Shown: piece after piece, positions 18,171 to 26,387 of the stretch
How the letters are laid out: each line of letters opens with the position of its first letter
How positions within the stretch are numbered: the first letter of the stretch is position 1
Assembly: GCA_003134685.1 (NCBI GenBank)
Contig: PLCA01000009.1
Coordinates: 62,001-126,000 of the forward strand
Source: Gemmatimonadota bacterium
GTDB lineage: Bacteria; Gemmatimonadota; Gemmatimonadetes; Gemmatimonadales; Gemmatimonadaceae
DNA: 64,000 bases
Reading direction: 5' to 3'
Position numbers and translations under genes: made by a program
Notes under the pieces: generated by a model
Database searches by the model: none
What the model was told of the DNA's origin: nothing
Seen by the model: only the letters and a program-made list of their open reading frames with translations

Positions 18171-18977
18171 CTATTTGACCTTGATCCCTTTCAGCTTGGG
18201 ATCGAGAGCGGGATAGCGAAGGTCGAGAGCGTCGAGGGTGTCGGCGATTTTGCGCGCGACCAGAAAATTGCGCGCGTCCTCGTCGTCGGCCGGCACGATG
18301 TGCCACCGCGCCCAGCTGGTGCTGCACCTGGCGATTGCATCGCGGTACGCCTTCGTGTAGTCGTCCCACAGCGCGCGATCGTCCAGATCACCAGCGCGGA
18401 ATTTCCAGTTCTTTTTTTTGTCTTCCAGTCGGTCGATGAGCCGCTTCTTCTGCTCGTCACGGGAGACGTGCAGGAAGAACTTCAGAATCACGACCGAGTT
18501 CTGAGACAGCATTTGCTCGAAGTCGTTGATCTGGTCGAACCGCTCCGACCACACTTTCTTCGGCACCAGATCGTGGACCCGCGTCACGATCACATCCTCG
18601 TAGTGCGAGCGATTGAATATTCCGATCATCCCCCGCGGGGGAACGCGCTCGTGCACGCGCCAGAGATAGTCGTGCTGCTGCTCCAGCTCCGTCGGGACCT
18701 TGAAGCTGGTGACGACGCAACCCATCGGATTAACGCCGCGAAAGACTTTCTTGATCGTCCCATCTTTCCCCGATGCATCGCGGCCCTGAAGCACGATGAG
18801 CAGCGCAAACCTTCCGTCCGCGTACAGCTTCTGTTGCAGCTTCCTGATTCGGTCCACGTGCTCCTCGGCGGCATCGTCGAGGTGCTTGTGCCTGGGGAGA
18901 CCCGTTGGCGGCGCGGCATCATTGTCGCCTAGTCGGATCTGGCGCGGGCTCGTGATGGGCTTGAGGTTGAAAGGCAC
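18171..18977 (-). CDS. ppk2: Polyphosphate kinase 2 family protein
   Basis: 268 residues, from a GTG start at 18975-18977. PPK2 enzymes transfer phosphate between polyphosphate and nucleoside mono- or diphosphates. The Walker A motif is GRDASGKDG, the Walker B region is FNRSHYEDV, and the lid region has RLIDRLEDKKKNWKF. The single PPK2 domain with the N-terminal extension PRHKHLDDAAEEHVDRIRKL fits the AMP/ADP-phosphorylating short classes. A TTGACA lies at 19006-19011 only 28 bp upstream of the start, with a poor -10, so the message might have almost no leader. It is convergent with ppc, 45 bp apart, without a clear hairpin between them. Confidence 0.93.
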   Translation of the reverse strand: MPFNLKPITSPRQIRLGDNDAAPPTGLPRHKHLDDAAEEHVDRIRKLQQKLYADGRFALLIVLQGRDASGKDGTIKKVFRGVNPMGCVVTSFKVPTELEQQHDYLWRVHERVPPRGMIGIFNRSHYEDVIVTRVHDLVPKKVWSERFDQINDFEQMLSQNSVVILKFFLHVSRDEQKKRLIDRLEDKKKNWKFRAGDLDDRALWDDYTKAYRDAIARCSTSWARWHIVPADDEDARNFLVARKIADTLDALDLRYPALDPKLKGIKVK

Positions 18978-19046
18978 GAAGCAATGTCCCCGCCGTGGCG
19001 CGGTTTGTCAAAGTCTCCAAACTGAAAACTGAACTGCAACTGAACT

Positions 19047-19224
19047 GAACGGGGTGGGAGGTGTCAGAAGCATAGTTGCCAGGCGTCAGGTCAGGACGCC
19101 CGGACTTGCCTCAGTGGCGTTCCGGCAAACGGCAGTTGCCTGTACCTGGAATTGCGTCGCGAAAAGTCACGGCGTAGTGACCTGAAAACTGGCACCTACG
19201 CCTCTGACATCTCCCACCCCGTTC
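19047..19224. mobile_element. 178-bp MITE-like element with 36-bp terminal inverted repeats
   Basis: The left end 19047-19082 (GAACGGGGTGGGAGGTGTCA and onward) and the reverse complement of the right end 19189-19224 agree at 32 of 36 positions. The interior contains smaller hairpins, such as GGCGTC/GACGCC at about 19083-19101 and GTCAC/GTGAC at about 19166-19181, and no open frame. A related end sequence occurs alone at 47259-47293. The size, the inverted ends and the second locus suggest a non-autonomous transposable element or a dispersed hairpin repeat. No transposase is in the window and I could not identify a target-site duplication. It fills most of the 333-bp gap between ppk2 and the SnoaL-like gene. 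Confidence 0.6.
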
Positions 19225-19310
19225 ATTTGTCGTTGTTATTTCCCGGTCCTCCGTCTGGCGCCCACCGATCCTTTCGCTACTATGAAGAAGACCCCACAAA
19301 AGGAGAAATC

Positions 19311-19703
19311 ATGACAACCGCGGCACCCAGCTCTACCGCCACCGCCGCCGTCGCTGAGGAGCTCGTCTCCTTCTGCAGGGCCGGGAACTTCATGGGAGCG
19401 ATCGAGAACCTTTACTCCTCGGACATCGTCAGCATCGAATCGATGGGCAACGAGACGATGCCACGCGAAATGAAGGGAATTGACGCGATTCGGGGAAAGA
19501 ACCAATGGTGGGCCGAGAACCACGAGGTCAATTCCTCGGTCGTCGATGGACCTTTCGTCGGCGAGGATAAGTTCGCCGTCTACTACAACCTCGACGTGAC
19601 GTTCAAGCCGACCGGGAAGCGCACCACCATGGAAGAAATGGCGCTCTACGAAGTGAAGAACGGGAAGATCGTGCGCGAGCACTTCTTCTATAGGACGTCA
19701 TAG
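19311..19703 (+). CDS. SnoaL-like (NTF2-fold) protein
   Basis: 130 residues from the ATG at 19311, five bases after AAAAGGAG; the open frame upstream runs into the inverted-repeat element. The sequence has the NTF2/SnoaL cone-fold pattern: N-terminal helix (AVAEELVSFCRAGNFMGAIE), then LYSSDIVSIES, the conserved GIDAIRGKNQWWAENHEV and a final strand pair VKNGKIVREHFFYR. Related proteins are small ligand-binding or isomerase-like proteins of unknown substrate. The stop TAG (19701-19703) lies within a 10-bp tandem duplication and is in the same frame as the following helicase gene. Confidence 0.85.
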   Translation: MTTAAPSSTATAAVAEELVSFCRAGNFMGAIENLYSSDIVSIESMGNETMPREMKGIDAIRGKNQWWAENHEVNSSVVDGPFVGEDKFAVYYNLDVTFKPTGKRTTMEEMALYEVKNGKIVREHFFYRTS

Positions 19704-19709
19704 GACGTC
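19690..19709. repeat. 10-bp perfect tandem duplication at a gene junction
   Basis: ATAGGACGTC occurs twice without gap. The second copy supplies the stop codon of the SnoaL-like gene, and the helicase frame begins immediately after it. Confidence 0.85.
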
Positions 19710-19715
19710 GAACAC

Positions 19716-22700
19716 CTGAAGGTTACGACCACGCGCGCGGACGGATCCGCGCGAACGGACACAGCGTCCATCTCGGAAACGGCGTCGCTAGGCACCGACG
19801 CCGTTTCTCTTCCGCGCGATCCCTCCCCTTCGCAGCGCCTGGCGATCGAAGCGGCGGCAAAGCCGCTACTCGTGCTCGCGGGACCGGGCGCGGGGAAAAC
19901 CTTCTGCCTGATCCGGCGCATCGGATTCCTGATCGACAAGCTCGGCGTCAAGCCCGAGCGGATCTGCGTCTTCACTTTCACCAACAAGGCCGCCGGCGAA
20001 ATCGCGGAGCGACTCGCGGGCGAGCTAGGCCCGAGCGTGGAGCGCGTCAAGCGTGGAACCATCCACGCCTTCTGCGCCGAGCTGCTGCGCGAGTTCGGCG
20101 AGCACGTGGGACTGCAGCTTGGATTTGGCATCGCCGACGAGGCTGACCAGAGGGCCGTCCTGCGCCGGCTCAAAGCACCGGCAAAAATACACAAGAGCGT
20201 CCTCGACGCATTCGCGCGCTACCGGTTCCGTGGCGAGCCGATGGGGCACCGGTATCAGACATACTACGAGGCCTACAAGCAGATCATGTCCGAGCGAAAT
20301 GTGGCCGACTTCGACACGCTGGTGCTTAAAACCGCGGAGCTCCTCAGAATCGCCACCGTGGCGGCGGAAGTGCGCGCGCGGTGGGACGTCGTGCTCGTCG
20401 ACGAATTCCAGGACTTGAATCCGATTCAGTACGCCGTCGTTCGCGAGCTGGCTCGCGAGCATCGCCACGTGTTCGTGGTAGGTGACGACGAGCAGTCTGT
20501 CTATTCCTGGACGGGCGCCGACCCCAAGGTGTTCAACGATTTCCGAAACGACTTCGGAATCGCTCTTGGGGACGTGGTCCATCTGCGTGACAACCGGCGG
20601 TGCCCGCCCGCTGTGCTCGACCTCGCGCGGCGCCTGATCGCGATGAACGAGTCGATCTTCGAGAACCGTGAGCCCCAGCGCACCACGCACGTCTCTCCAT
20701 TTGCCGTGACCGCCCTCAACTTCGCGGACGACGACAGCGAGACGGCCTGGATCATGGAAGATCTGCGGCGCGACCACTCGGCCCACGAGGGAACACTGGG
20801 ATGGGGCGACGTGGCGCTGCTCTACCGAACGCACAAGATCGGCAGCGCGATCGAGACGGCCTTTCTGAATGCGGGAATCCCCTGCCGTCTCGCACAGGGA
20901 CGAGCCCTCGCGGATGACAAGATTGTCGCCTACGTCCTCGCCGCGCTGCGCGTGATAGCGAACCCGCACGACGAGATTCAGCAGGAGCTGTTTTATCAGA
21001 CTGTGCTCCCGGACGCCGTCTTCGACAGCGCCCGCGCCTGGGCTGAAGAGACCGGGCGCACTCTCGTTCAGCAGCTGGAGCACATGGCGCGCACGCTCCC
21101 GCGCGAGCACGGAGACCGCAAGAAGATCTGGCGCGGCAGCTACGCGCTCCAGAATCTCGCTGCCCTCGGGAAGAGCCACACATCGCTGCGATCGCTCGTC
21201 GACGACATCCTCTCGGAGAAAGTCGGCACTTACCGCACTGTCCTCGAGGAACACCAGGAAGAGCTGAGCGACCCGGCGACCCACGAGGAAGCTGTCGCAA
21301 TGGCCGAACGTGTTCAGCGCACGATCGATGAGGGACGATCCGTCTGGATTCCGCGTTCTGGCGGGGCCGAGATCGCCGCCAAGAAAATGCTGACGGAGAT
21401 GGGTGTGCGCTCGGTGTCCATGGGCGGAGCGCCAGCCGCCGACGCGCAGCGCGTGAGGCCGGAGGATTTCCCCACACTCGGATTCGGCCTGGGTCTCTTC
21501 AAGACCGCGCAGCTCGCGCGCACCAAATCGTTCGCGAACACATTCCGCGACTTCACCGCGATAGATCTCGAGACCACGGACAAGGACGTTCATACCGCCG
21601 AGATCGTTGAGATCGCCGCGGTGCGGGTGAGAAACTGGAAGATCGTGGACGAATACCGGACGCTGGTCAAGCCGCGGGTGCCGATTACATCAGGGGCGGC
21701 GGCGACGCACGGCATTTCCGGGAGCGATGTGGCCGACGCGCCGTACTTTGAGTCAGTGTGGCCGGCGTTCAGGGACTTCTGCGGTGCCGACGTGCTGGTC
21801 GCGCACAACGGCTATGTGTTCGATTTCCCGATCCTGCGCCGTATGGCGATGCATCTTCCGCGTGGAACCGATTTCTCGACGTACGACACGCTGCCACTCG
21901 CCCGGACGCTGCACGCCACCAGCCGCCGGCTGGAGCACCTGGCCAAGCGTTATGGCATTGCGACCGGCCAGTCCCATCGCGCCCTCGACGATTGTCGCAC
22001 GCTGGCAAAGCTCTTCCCGATGCTGAGCGAAACGAGAATCGAGTACGCCCGCAAGACCGCGCTCGTGAATCTCCTCGATCAGCTCGGCATCATGCTCGCC
22101 CTCAGCGATCGCGACTCGCTCTGCGACGAAGCGCGCAAGATCTTCGAGTACGTTGCCGCCTACTCGCTCGGGCGTCACAGCGATTGTCTCGACCGCTACA
22201 ACTCCGAGTGCGAGCTGAGCGGAGACACGTCACTCCCAACCGTCGACGAGCTGATCACGCTCCTCGGCGGCCACCAGCGGATGGAACGGCTGCGGTCCGA
22301 GCGCTCGGCCGAGAAGCGATACCCGGAGACGATGGGAAGACTGCGCCGGCTGATCGACGCCTGCTCTGCTGGTGACTTGCCCGTGCAGATATCCGCATTC
22401 CTCGAGCGAGCCATTCTCTCCCGTTACGATGGAGCCGAGCCGCAGAAGAACCGCGTCAATCTTCTGACGATGCACTCGACCAAGGGTCTGGAGTTCTCAC
22501 GGGTGTACATCGTGGGCATCGAAGACGAGCAGCTGATTCCAACGCCGCGAAATGGAGTGCTTGGAAAACTGGATCTCGAGGAGGCGCGCCGGCTTCTCTA
22601 CGTTGGCATGACCCGGACGATCGATCGGCTGGTCATGACGCGCGTCGAGTCCCGCGCCGACAAGGTCACTGGCGGGCACCGGTTCCTGGATGAGATGAGA

Positions 22701-22724
22701 TTGAATCTGAGTTCGGCGCGGTGA
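19716..22724 (+). CDS. UvrD/Rep-type helicase with an inserted DEDDh 3'-5' exonuclease domain
   Basis: About 1002 residues if started at the CTG at 19716. The GTG at 19872 would remove the Q motif (PSPSQRLAIEA) that precedes Walker A, and no ATG/GTG/TTG occurs between the upstream stop and that motif. Superfamily 1 motifs: I LAGPGAGKT, II VLVDEFQDLNP, III VVGDDEQSVYSWTG, IV region HLRDNRRCPP, V LLTMHSTKGLEF, VI EEARRLLYVGMTR. Between motifs IV and V (about 21546-22010) lies a complete DnaQ-like nuclease: TAIDLETTD (catalytic Asp and Glu), VAHNGYVFDFPIL (Asp), and SHRALDDCRT (His and Asp). One chain can thus unwind DNA 3'-5' and trim 3' ends, as in repair. No partner recB/addB genes are near. 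Confidence 0.9.
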   Translation: MKVTTTRADGSARTDTASISETASLGTDAVSLPRDPSPSQRLAIEAAAKPLLVLAGPGAGKTFCLIRRIGFLIDKLGVKPERICVFTFTNKAAGEIAERLAGELGPSVERVKRGTIHAFCAELLREFGEHVGLQLGFGIADEADQRAVLRRLKAPAKIHKSVLDAFARYRFRGEPMGHRYQTYYEAYKQIMSERNVADFDTLVLKTAELLRIATVAAEVRARWDVVLVDEFQDLNPIQYAVVRELAREHRHVFVVGDDEQSVYSWTGADPKVFNDFRNDFGIALGDVVHLRDNRRCPPAVLDLARRLIAMNESIFENREPQRTTHVSPFAVTALNFADDDSETAWIMEDLRRDHSAHEGTLGWGDVALLYRTHKIGSAIETAFLNAGIPCRLAQGRALADDKIVAYVLAALRVIANPHDEIQQELFYQTVLPDAVFDSARAWAEETGRTLVQQLEHMARTLPREHGDRKKIWRGSYALQNLAALGKSHTSLRSLVDDILSEKVGTYRTVLEEHQEELSDPATHEEAVAMAERVQRTIDEGRSVWIPRSGGAEIAAKKMLTEMGVRSVSMGGAPAADAQRVRPEDFPTLGFGLGLFKTAQLARTKSFANTFRDFTAIDLETTDKDVHTAEIVEIAAVRVRNWKIVDEYRTLVKPRVPITSGAAATHGISGSDVADAPYFESVWPAFRDFCGADVLVAHNGYVFDFPILRRMAMHLPRGTDFSTYDTLPLARTLHATSRRLEHLAKRYGIATGQSHRALDDCRTLAKLFPMLSETRIEYARKTALVNLLDQLGIMLALSDRDSLCDEARKIFEYVAAYSLGRHSDCLDRYNSECELSGDTSLPTVDELITLLGGHQRMERLRSERSAEKRYPETMGRLRRLIDACSAGDLPVQISAFLERAILSRYDGAEPQKNRVNLLTMHSTKGLEFSRVYIVGIEDEQLIPTPRNGVLGKLDLEEARRLLYVGMTRTIDRLVMTRVESRADKVTGGHRFLDEMRLNLSSAR

Positions 22725-22778
22725 CGGTTGGCATCCACAATGCTGAGGCAAGGCATCGTAGACCGACCGGGTCTATGA

Positions 22779-24101
22779 TCAACGCTGCGGTGAGCGCGTC
22801 ACCCTCCAAATGGTATTCCCAACGTCATCAGCCACAAGGAGCGCGCCCTCCTTGTCGATCGCAACGCCGACTGGCCGACCCATCGCCTCTCCATTTGCTT
22901 TGAGGAATCCGGTGAGAACGTCGATCGGCTGCCCTCTCGGCTTTCCGTTCGCGAATGGAACGAAGATCACCTTGTAACCGCTCCACGGCTTGCGATTCCA
23001 GGAGCCGTGCTGCCCCACGAACATTCCGTTGTTGAACCGAGGCGGAAGCGCCTTCGCTCCGGACCAGGTGAGGCCGAGCGATGCGGTGTGGGGGCCGAGG
23101 GCGTAGTCGGGGATGATCGCCCGGTCGATCAGCTCCGGATGCTGCGGCTCAATTCGATAATCGACGTGCTTGCCGTAGTAGCTGAACGGCCAGCCGTAGA
23201 ATCCGCCGTCGCGCACGGAGGTGATGTAGTCGGGGACAAGATCACTGCCGAGCTCGTCGCGCTCATTTACCGCGACCCACAGCGCGTGGCTCTCCGGCTC
23301 CCACGCGAGGCCCACCGGGTTGCGAAGCCCCGTCGCGAAGACGCGATGGTTCCCGGTCGCTCGATCGATCTCCCAGATAGCCGCGCGCGTCTGCTCGTGG
23401 AGGTATCCGTTTTCCATCGCGTTGCTGTTGGAGCCCACCGAGGCGTAGAGCTTCGTCCCGTCCGGACTGGCGATGACATTCTTCGTCCAGTGATGGTTGA
23501 TGCGGCCGGCGGGCAGATCGACCAGCTTCACTCCGGGCGCAACGATGTTCGTCACTCCTGGTGTGTACGGGAAGCGCACAATGCCGTCGCTGTTCGCGAC
23601 ATAGAGCGCATCGCCAACCAGCGCCATTCCGAAGGGCGAGTACAGTCCCGACAGAAAAACGGAGCGCGTGTCCACGATCCCGTCTCCGTCGGTGTCCCGC
23701 AGCAGGACGATGCGATTCGGGCTCGGAACGCCGCTGCCCGATTTTGCCTGAAAGAATCTGAAGAAGAATCCCTTGATTCCCTTGCCGTCATCGGGCCTCT
23801 TCGGCCCATTCGTCTCCGCCACGAGCACGTCGCCGTTCGGAAGCACGTAGAGCCATCGGGGATGGTCGAGCCCCCGTGCGAACGCGCGAACCGTAAGGCC
23901 TTCAGCCGCGACCGGTGTTGCGTCGTCCCTCCAGCTCTTCGCCGTCACGACGTGTATGACGGGGATGACCGACTCTCTTGGCCGCGGGATGATTGGATGG
24001 ACACCCGTCTCGGCGGAGACAGGCAGGCGGGCCGGCGACCCGCAGGCGGTCGCAAGCGAGGCCACGCCAAGCAAACAAATCCGGGGGAAAATGCTTCGCA
24101 T
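22779..24101 (-). CDS. PQQ-dependent sugar (sorbosone-type) dehydrogenase lipoprotein
   Basis: 440 residues from the ATG at 24099-24101; the frame is open upstream, but this start gives a lipoprotein signal with lipobox SLATACG. The rest is a six-bladed propeller of the soluble glucose/L-sorbosone dehydrogenase family: [30 protein letters not shown] (calcium-like loop), [29 protein letters not shown], and the C-terminal [19 protein letters not shown]. Members oxidise sugars or aldoses in the periplasm, passing electrons to carriers, with PQQ as expected cofactor; no pqq genes are present here. It is convergent with the helicase gene and divergent from a hydrolase gene. Confidence 0.92.
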   Translation of the reverse strand: MRSIFPRICLLGVASLATACGSPARLPVSAETGVHPIIPRPRESVIPVIHVVTAKSWRDDATPVAAEGLTVRAFARGLDHPRWLYVLPNGDVLVAETNGPKRPDDGKGIKGFFFRFFQAKSGSGVPSPNRIVLLRDTDGDGIVDTRSVFLSGLYSPFGMALVGDALYVANSDGIVRFPYTPGVTNIVAPGVKLVDLPAGRINHHWTKNVIASPDGTKLYASVGSNSNAMENGYLHEQTRAAIWEIDRATGNHRVFATGLRNPVGLAWEPESHALWVAVNERDELGSDLVPDYITSVRDGGFYGWPFSYYGKHVDYRIEPQHPELIDRAIIPDYALGPHTASLGLTWSGAKALPPRFNNGMFVGQHGSWNRKPWSGYKVIFVPFANGKPRGQPIDVLTGFLKANGEAMGRPVGVAIDKEGALLVADDVGNTIWRVTRSPQR

Positions 24102-24159
24102 GAAGCTCGGGTGAGCGCAAGAATCACGCGCATCACGAGCGGATGATAAGTTTGAAATT

Positions 24160-24846
24160 ATGGCTGAGCGCGAACGGCAGCAGGCGGGCGGCGAGTGGCG
24201 AGTTCCGGTCGGCGGTGAAGAAACCTCGGCGGTTTTCGAGCCGGCGACGGGCGGGGCGGAGCAGGGGGTTGTCTTCGTCTGCGCACACGGCGCCGGCGGA
24301 AACATGGACGATCGCGGACTCGTTCAGACCGCGAATGCTCTCCATGAGCGCGGATTCGGCGTCGTGCGGTTCAACTTCCTCTACAAGGAAAAGAAATCCG
24401 GGCGCCCGGACCCGATGCCGCGACTCAAGGAATGCTACGCCGCCGTCGTCGCGCGTGCGCGCCAGGAGTTGAACCCCAGGACACTAATCATCGGCGGACG
24501 CTCGATGGGCGGACGAGCCGCGTCGATGCTCGCCGCGGACGGATTCGACTGCAATGGGCTGCTGCTCGCGTATCCGCTGCATCCTCCCGGCAAGCCGGAT
24601 CAGCTGCGCGACGCCCACCTCCCCGCGATCAAGGTCCCCGTGATTTGCTTTAACGGCACACGAGATCCGTTTTGTACGCCGAGCCTGATGGAAGAGGTTC
24701 TCAAGCGCGTGACGACGAAGTGGGAGATGCATTGGGTGGAGGGCGCGGATCACAGCTTTCACGTCCCCAAGTCTTCGGGAAAGACAGACGCCCAGGTTCT
24801 CGATGAGATCGCCGACGCGAGTCGGACCTGGTTGCAGGGCATCTGA
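24160..24846 (+). CDS. Alpha/beta hydrolase of the KANL3/Tex30 (dienelactone hydrolase-like) family
   Basis: 228 residues, no signal peptide, so cytoplasmic. The oxyanion region is [11 protein letters not shown] (about residues 46-56), the nucleophile elbow is GRSMGGR (Ser about 115), the acid is in FNGTRDPF, and the histidine is in GADHSFHV, a complete Ser-Asp-His triad. Proteins of this family are annotated as hydrolases but their natural substrates are unknown. It is divergent from the PQQ-type dehydrogenase (58 bp gap) and lies 33 bp upstream of a VOC gene on the same strand, so it might be the first gene of the VOC-DGPF-sigma group. Confidence 0.9.
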   Translation: MAERERQQAGGEWRVPVGGEETSAVFEPATGGAEQGVVFVCAHGAGGNMDDRGLVQTANALHERGFGVVRFNFLYKEKKSGRPDPMPRLKECYAAVVARARQELNPRTLIIGGRSMGGRAASMLAADGFDCNGLLLAYPLHPPGKPDQLRDAHLPAIKVPVICFNGTRDPFCTPSLMEEVLKRVTTKWEMHWVEGADHSFHVPKSSGKTDAQVLDEIADASRTWLQGI

Positions 24847-24879
24847 GGCCTATCTCAAAAACAGTCAAAGGAGAAAAGG

Positions 24880-25254
24880 ATGCTAGGTGACAAAGACGCA
24901 ATCGCGACGATCGCGGTGAAAGACCTCAAGGTCGCAAAAAAATTCTACGAGGGCGCGCTCGGCCTGAAGGCCAACCCGTCTACGCAGCCCGAAGTGATCG
25001 AGTACAAGAGCGGAAGCTCGAAAATTCTTGTCTACAAGTCGCAATACGCCGGGACCAACAAAGCCTCGGCGGTCACCTGGTTTGTCGACGATATGGACGA
25101 CGTGGTGCGGACGCTCAAGGGCAAGGGAGTAAAGTTCGAGCATTACGACCTGCCGGGACTGACACTGAAAGGCGACCTCCACATCGTGGGCAAGATGAAA
25201 GCCGCATGGCTCAAGGATCCCGACGGCAACATTCTCGCGCTCGTCGGCGGGTAA
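24880..25254 (+). CDS. VOC-superfamily (glyoxalase-like) protein
   Basis: 124 residues, start set by AAAGGAG about seven bases upstream of the ATG. The two beta-alpha-beta-beta-beta halves are visible: DAIATIAVKDLKVAKKFYEG with ALGLKANPSTQPEVIEYKSG, and AVTWFVDDMDDVVRTLKGKG ending with KAAWLKDPDGNILALVG. The motif DPDGNILAL carries the usual C-terminal Glu/Gln-type metal position replaced by Asn-Ile, so metal binding is uncertain. VOC proteins of this size are often encoded with DGPF proteins and ECF42-type sigma factors, as here. Its exact role is unknown. Confidence 0.88.
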   Translation: MLGDKDAIATIAVKDLKVAKKFYEGALGLKANPSTQPEVIEYKSGSSKILVYKSQYAGTNKASAVTWFVDDMDDVVRTLKGKGVKFEHYDLPGLTLKGDLHIVGKMKAAWLKDPDGNILALVGG

Positions 25255-25302
25255 GCGACGCAAGATCCGGGTTTTCAACAACTTAGCAGCTCCCAAAAAA
25301 AG

Positions 25303-25330
25303 CCGCCGCGAATTGTCGATTTCGCGGCGG
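25303..25330. terminator. Strong hairpin between VOC and first DGPF gene
   Basis: A perfect 10-bp GC-rich stem (CCGCCGCGAA with its complement at 25321-25330) and an 8-base loop, preceded by a run of seven or eight A. On the plus strand no T-tract follows; the A-tract would serve as T-tract for transcripts on the minus strand. It may act as a transcript-stabilising or attenuating hairpin. Confidence 0.5.
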
Positions 25331-25423
25331 ATCATTCGTCGCCTGTGTAGAGCCAGATCAATCCGGGTGGCAAGACCGTCCGGAACCGCGGCTCCGAACC
25401 GAAACCATTCAGGAGAGACTGCA

Positions 25424-25858
25424 ATGCGATTCATGGTGATAGTGAAGGCCGACAAGGACTCGGAGGCTGGAGTCCTCCCCGACGCGAAGAGCTTTGCCGA
25501 GATGGGCAAGTTCAATGAAGAGCTGGTGAAGGCCGGCGTACTCCTCGCGGCCGAGGGACTTCAGTCCAGCAAAAAGGGCGCACGCGTGAGGTTCTCGGGC
25601 ACCAAGAGAACCGTGATCGACGGACCATTCGCCGAGACGAAGGAGCTGATCGCTGGCTTCTGGCTCTGGCAGGTGAAATCGCTCGCAGAGGCGATCGAAT
25701 GGGTGAAGCGCTCGCCGAATCCGTTCCCGGGCAAGGAGTCCGAGATCGAGATTCGCCAGGTGTTCGAGGCGGACGATTTCGGTCCCGAGCTCGCGTCCGA
25801 GGAGAGGAAGCAGAGGATGCGGAACATTTCGCAGATCCAGGGAAGAGAAGGTCGGTAA
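25424..25858 (+). CDS. YCII/DGPF-domain protein (first of two)
   Basis: 144 residues from the ATG at 25424 with AGGAGAG upstream. It shows the DGPF family pattern: MRFMVIVKADKDSEAG start, LLAAEGLQSSKKGARVRFSG, then the name-giving VIDGPFAETKELIAGFWLWQ and a C-terminal ferredoxin-like strand with EIEIRQVFEADDFG. Such proteins have a dimeric alpha-beta barrel fold. They are the standard genomic neighbours of ECF42 sigma factors, and may be their targets or modulators; biochemical activity is not established. About 45 percent of positions match the next gene by eye, so the two are paralogues from tandem duplication. Confidence 0.93.
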   Translation: MRFMVIVKADKDSEAGVLPDAKSFAEMGKFNEELVKAGVLLAAEGLQSSKKGARVRFSGTKRTVIDGPFAETKELIAGFWLWQVKSLAEAIEWVKRSPNPFPGKESEIEIRQVFEADDFGPELASEERKQRMRNISQIQGREGR

Positions 25859-25926
25859 GCAGATGGCCAACAACGCGAAGCGATAGTCAGCACACCGCAA
25901 ATAAAATCTCAGGGAGAAAACGACAA

Positions 25927-26343
25927 ATGCGATTCATGACGCTATACAAGCCAGGCACAGAGAGCGACATGCCGACCGAAAAGGAAATGGCCGCCGTTGG
26001 ACAGTTGATCGAAGAGATGGCCAAAGCCGGCACGCTGATCGCGACCGACGGGCTTCAGCCCAGCTCGAAGGGCGCGCGCGTGCGGATCGACTCGAATGGA
26101 AAATTCACGGTCATCGACGGACCATTCACCGAGACGAAGGAGCTGATCGGCGGCTACGCGATCATCCAGGCGAAGTCGAAAGCCGAAGCGATCGAGCTGA
26201 CGAAGCGCTTCCTCAAGACGATGGGCAGAGGTGAGAGCGAGATTCGCCTGATGCAGGACGTTCCGGGGTTTGATGCCGCAGCGGCGTCCCCGTCAGCCAA
26301 GGCCGGTCAGAAGCCTCGTGGAAAGATTGGCGCAAGGGCGTAG
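25927..26343 (+). CDS. YCII/DGPF-domain protein (second of two)
   Basis: 138 residues from the ATG at 25927, after AGGGAGAAAA. Core: MRFMTLYKPGTESDMPTEKE, LIATDGLQPSSKGARVRIDS, FTVIDGPFTETKELIGGYAI, then ESEIRLMQDVPGFD. A basic, alanine-rich C-terminal tail (SPSAKAGQKPRGKIGARA) is not found in the first copy. It lies 44 bp upstream of the sigma factor gene and belongs to the same transcription unit by spacing. Function as for its paralogue, unknown but linked to the ECF42 regulator by conserved neighbourhood. Confidence 0.93.
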   Translation: MRFMTLYKPGTESDMPTEKEMAAVGQLIEEMAKAGTLIATDGLQPSSKGARVRIDSNGKFTVIDGPFTETKELIGGYAIIQAKSKAEAIELTKRFLKTMGRGESEIRLMQDVPGFDAAAASPSAKAGQKPRGKIGARA

Positions 26344-26387
26344 CCTCGGCCGTTCGGCACTTGCACGAGAGCGCGAAGATGGTGTGA

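Noticed and set aside
19006-19011. TTGACA on the minus strand before ppk2 as a firm promoter
   Set aside because: The -10 at 17-base spacing matches only half the consensus and lies almost on the start codon; mentioned in the gene entry only.
20025-21593. 522-codon minus-strand frame antisense to the helicase
   Set aside because: The plus strand holds all helicase motifs; the antisense product has none.
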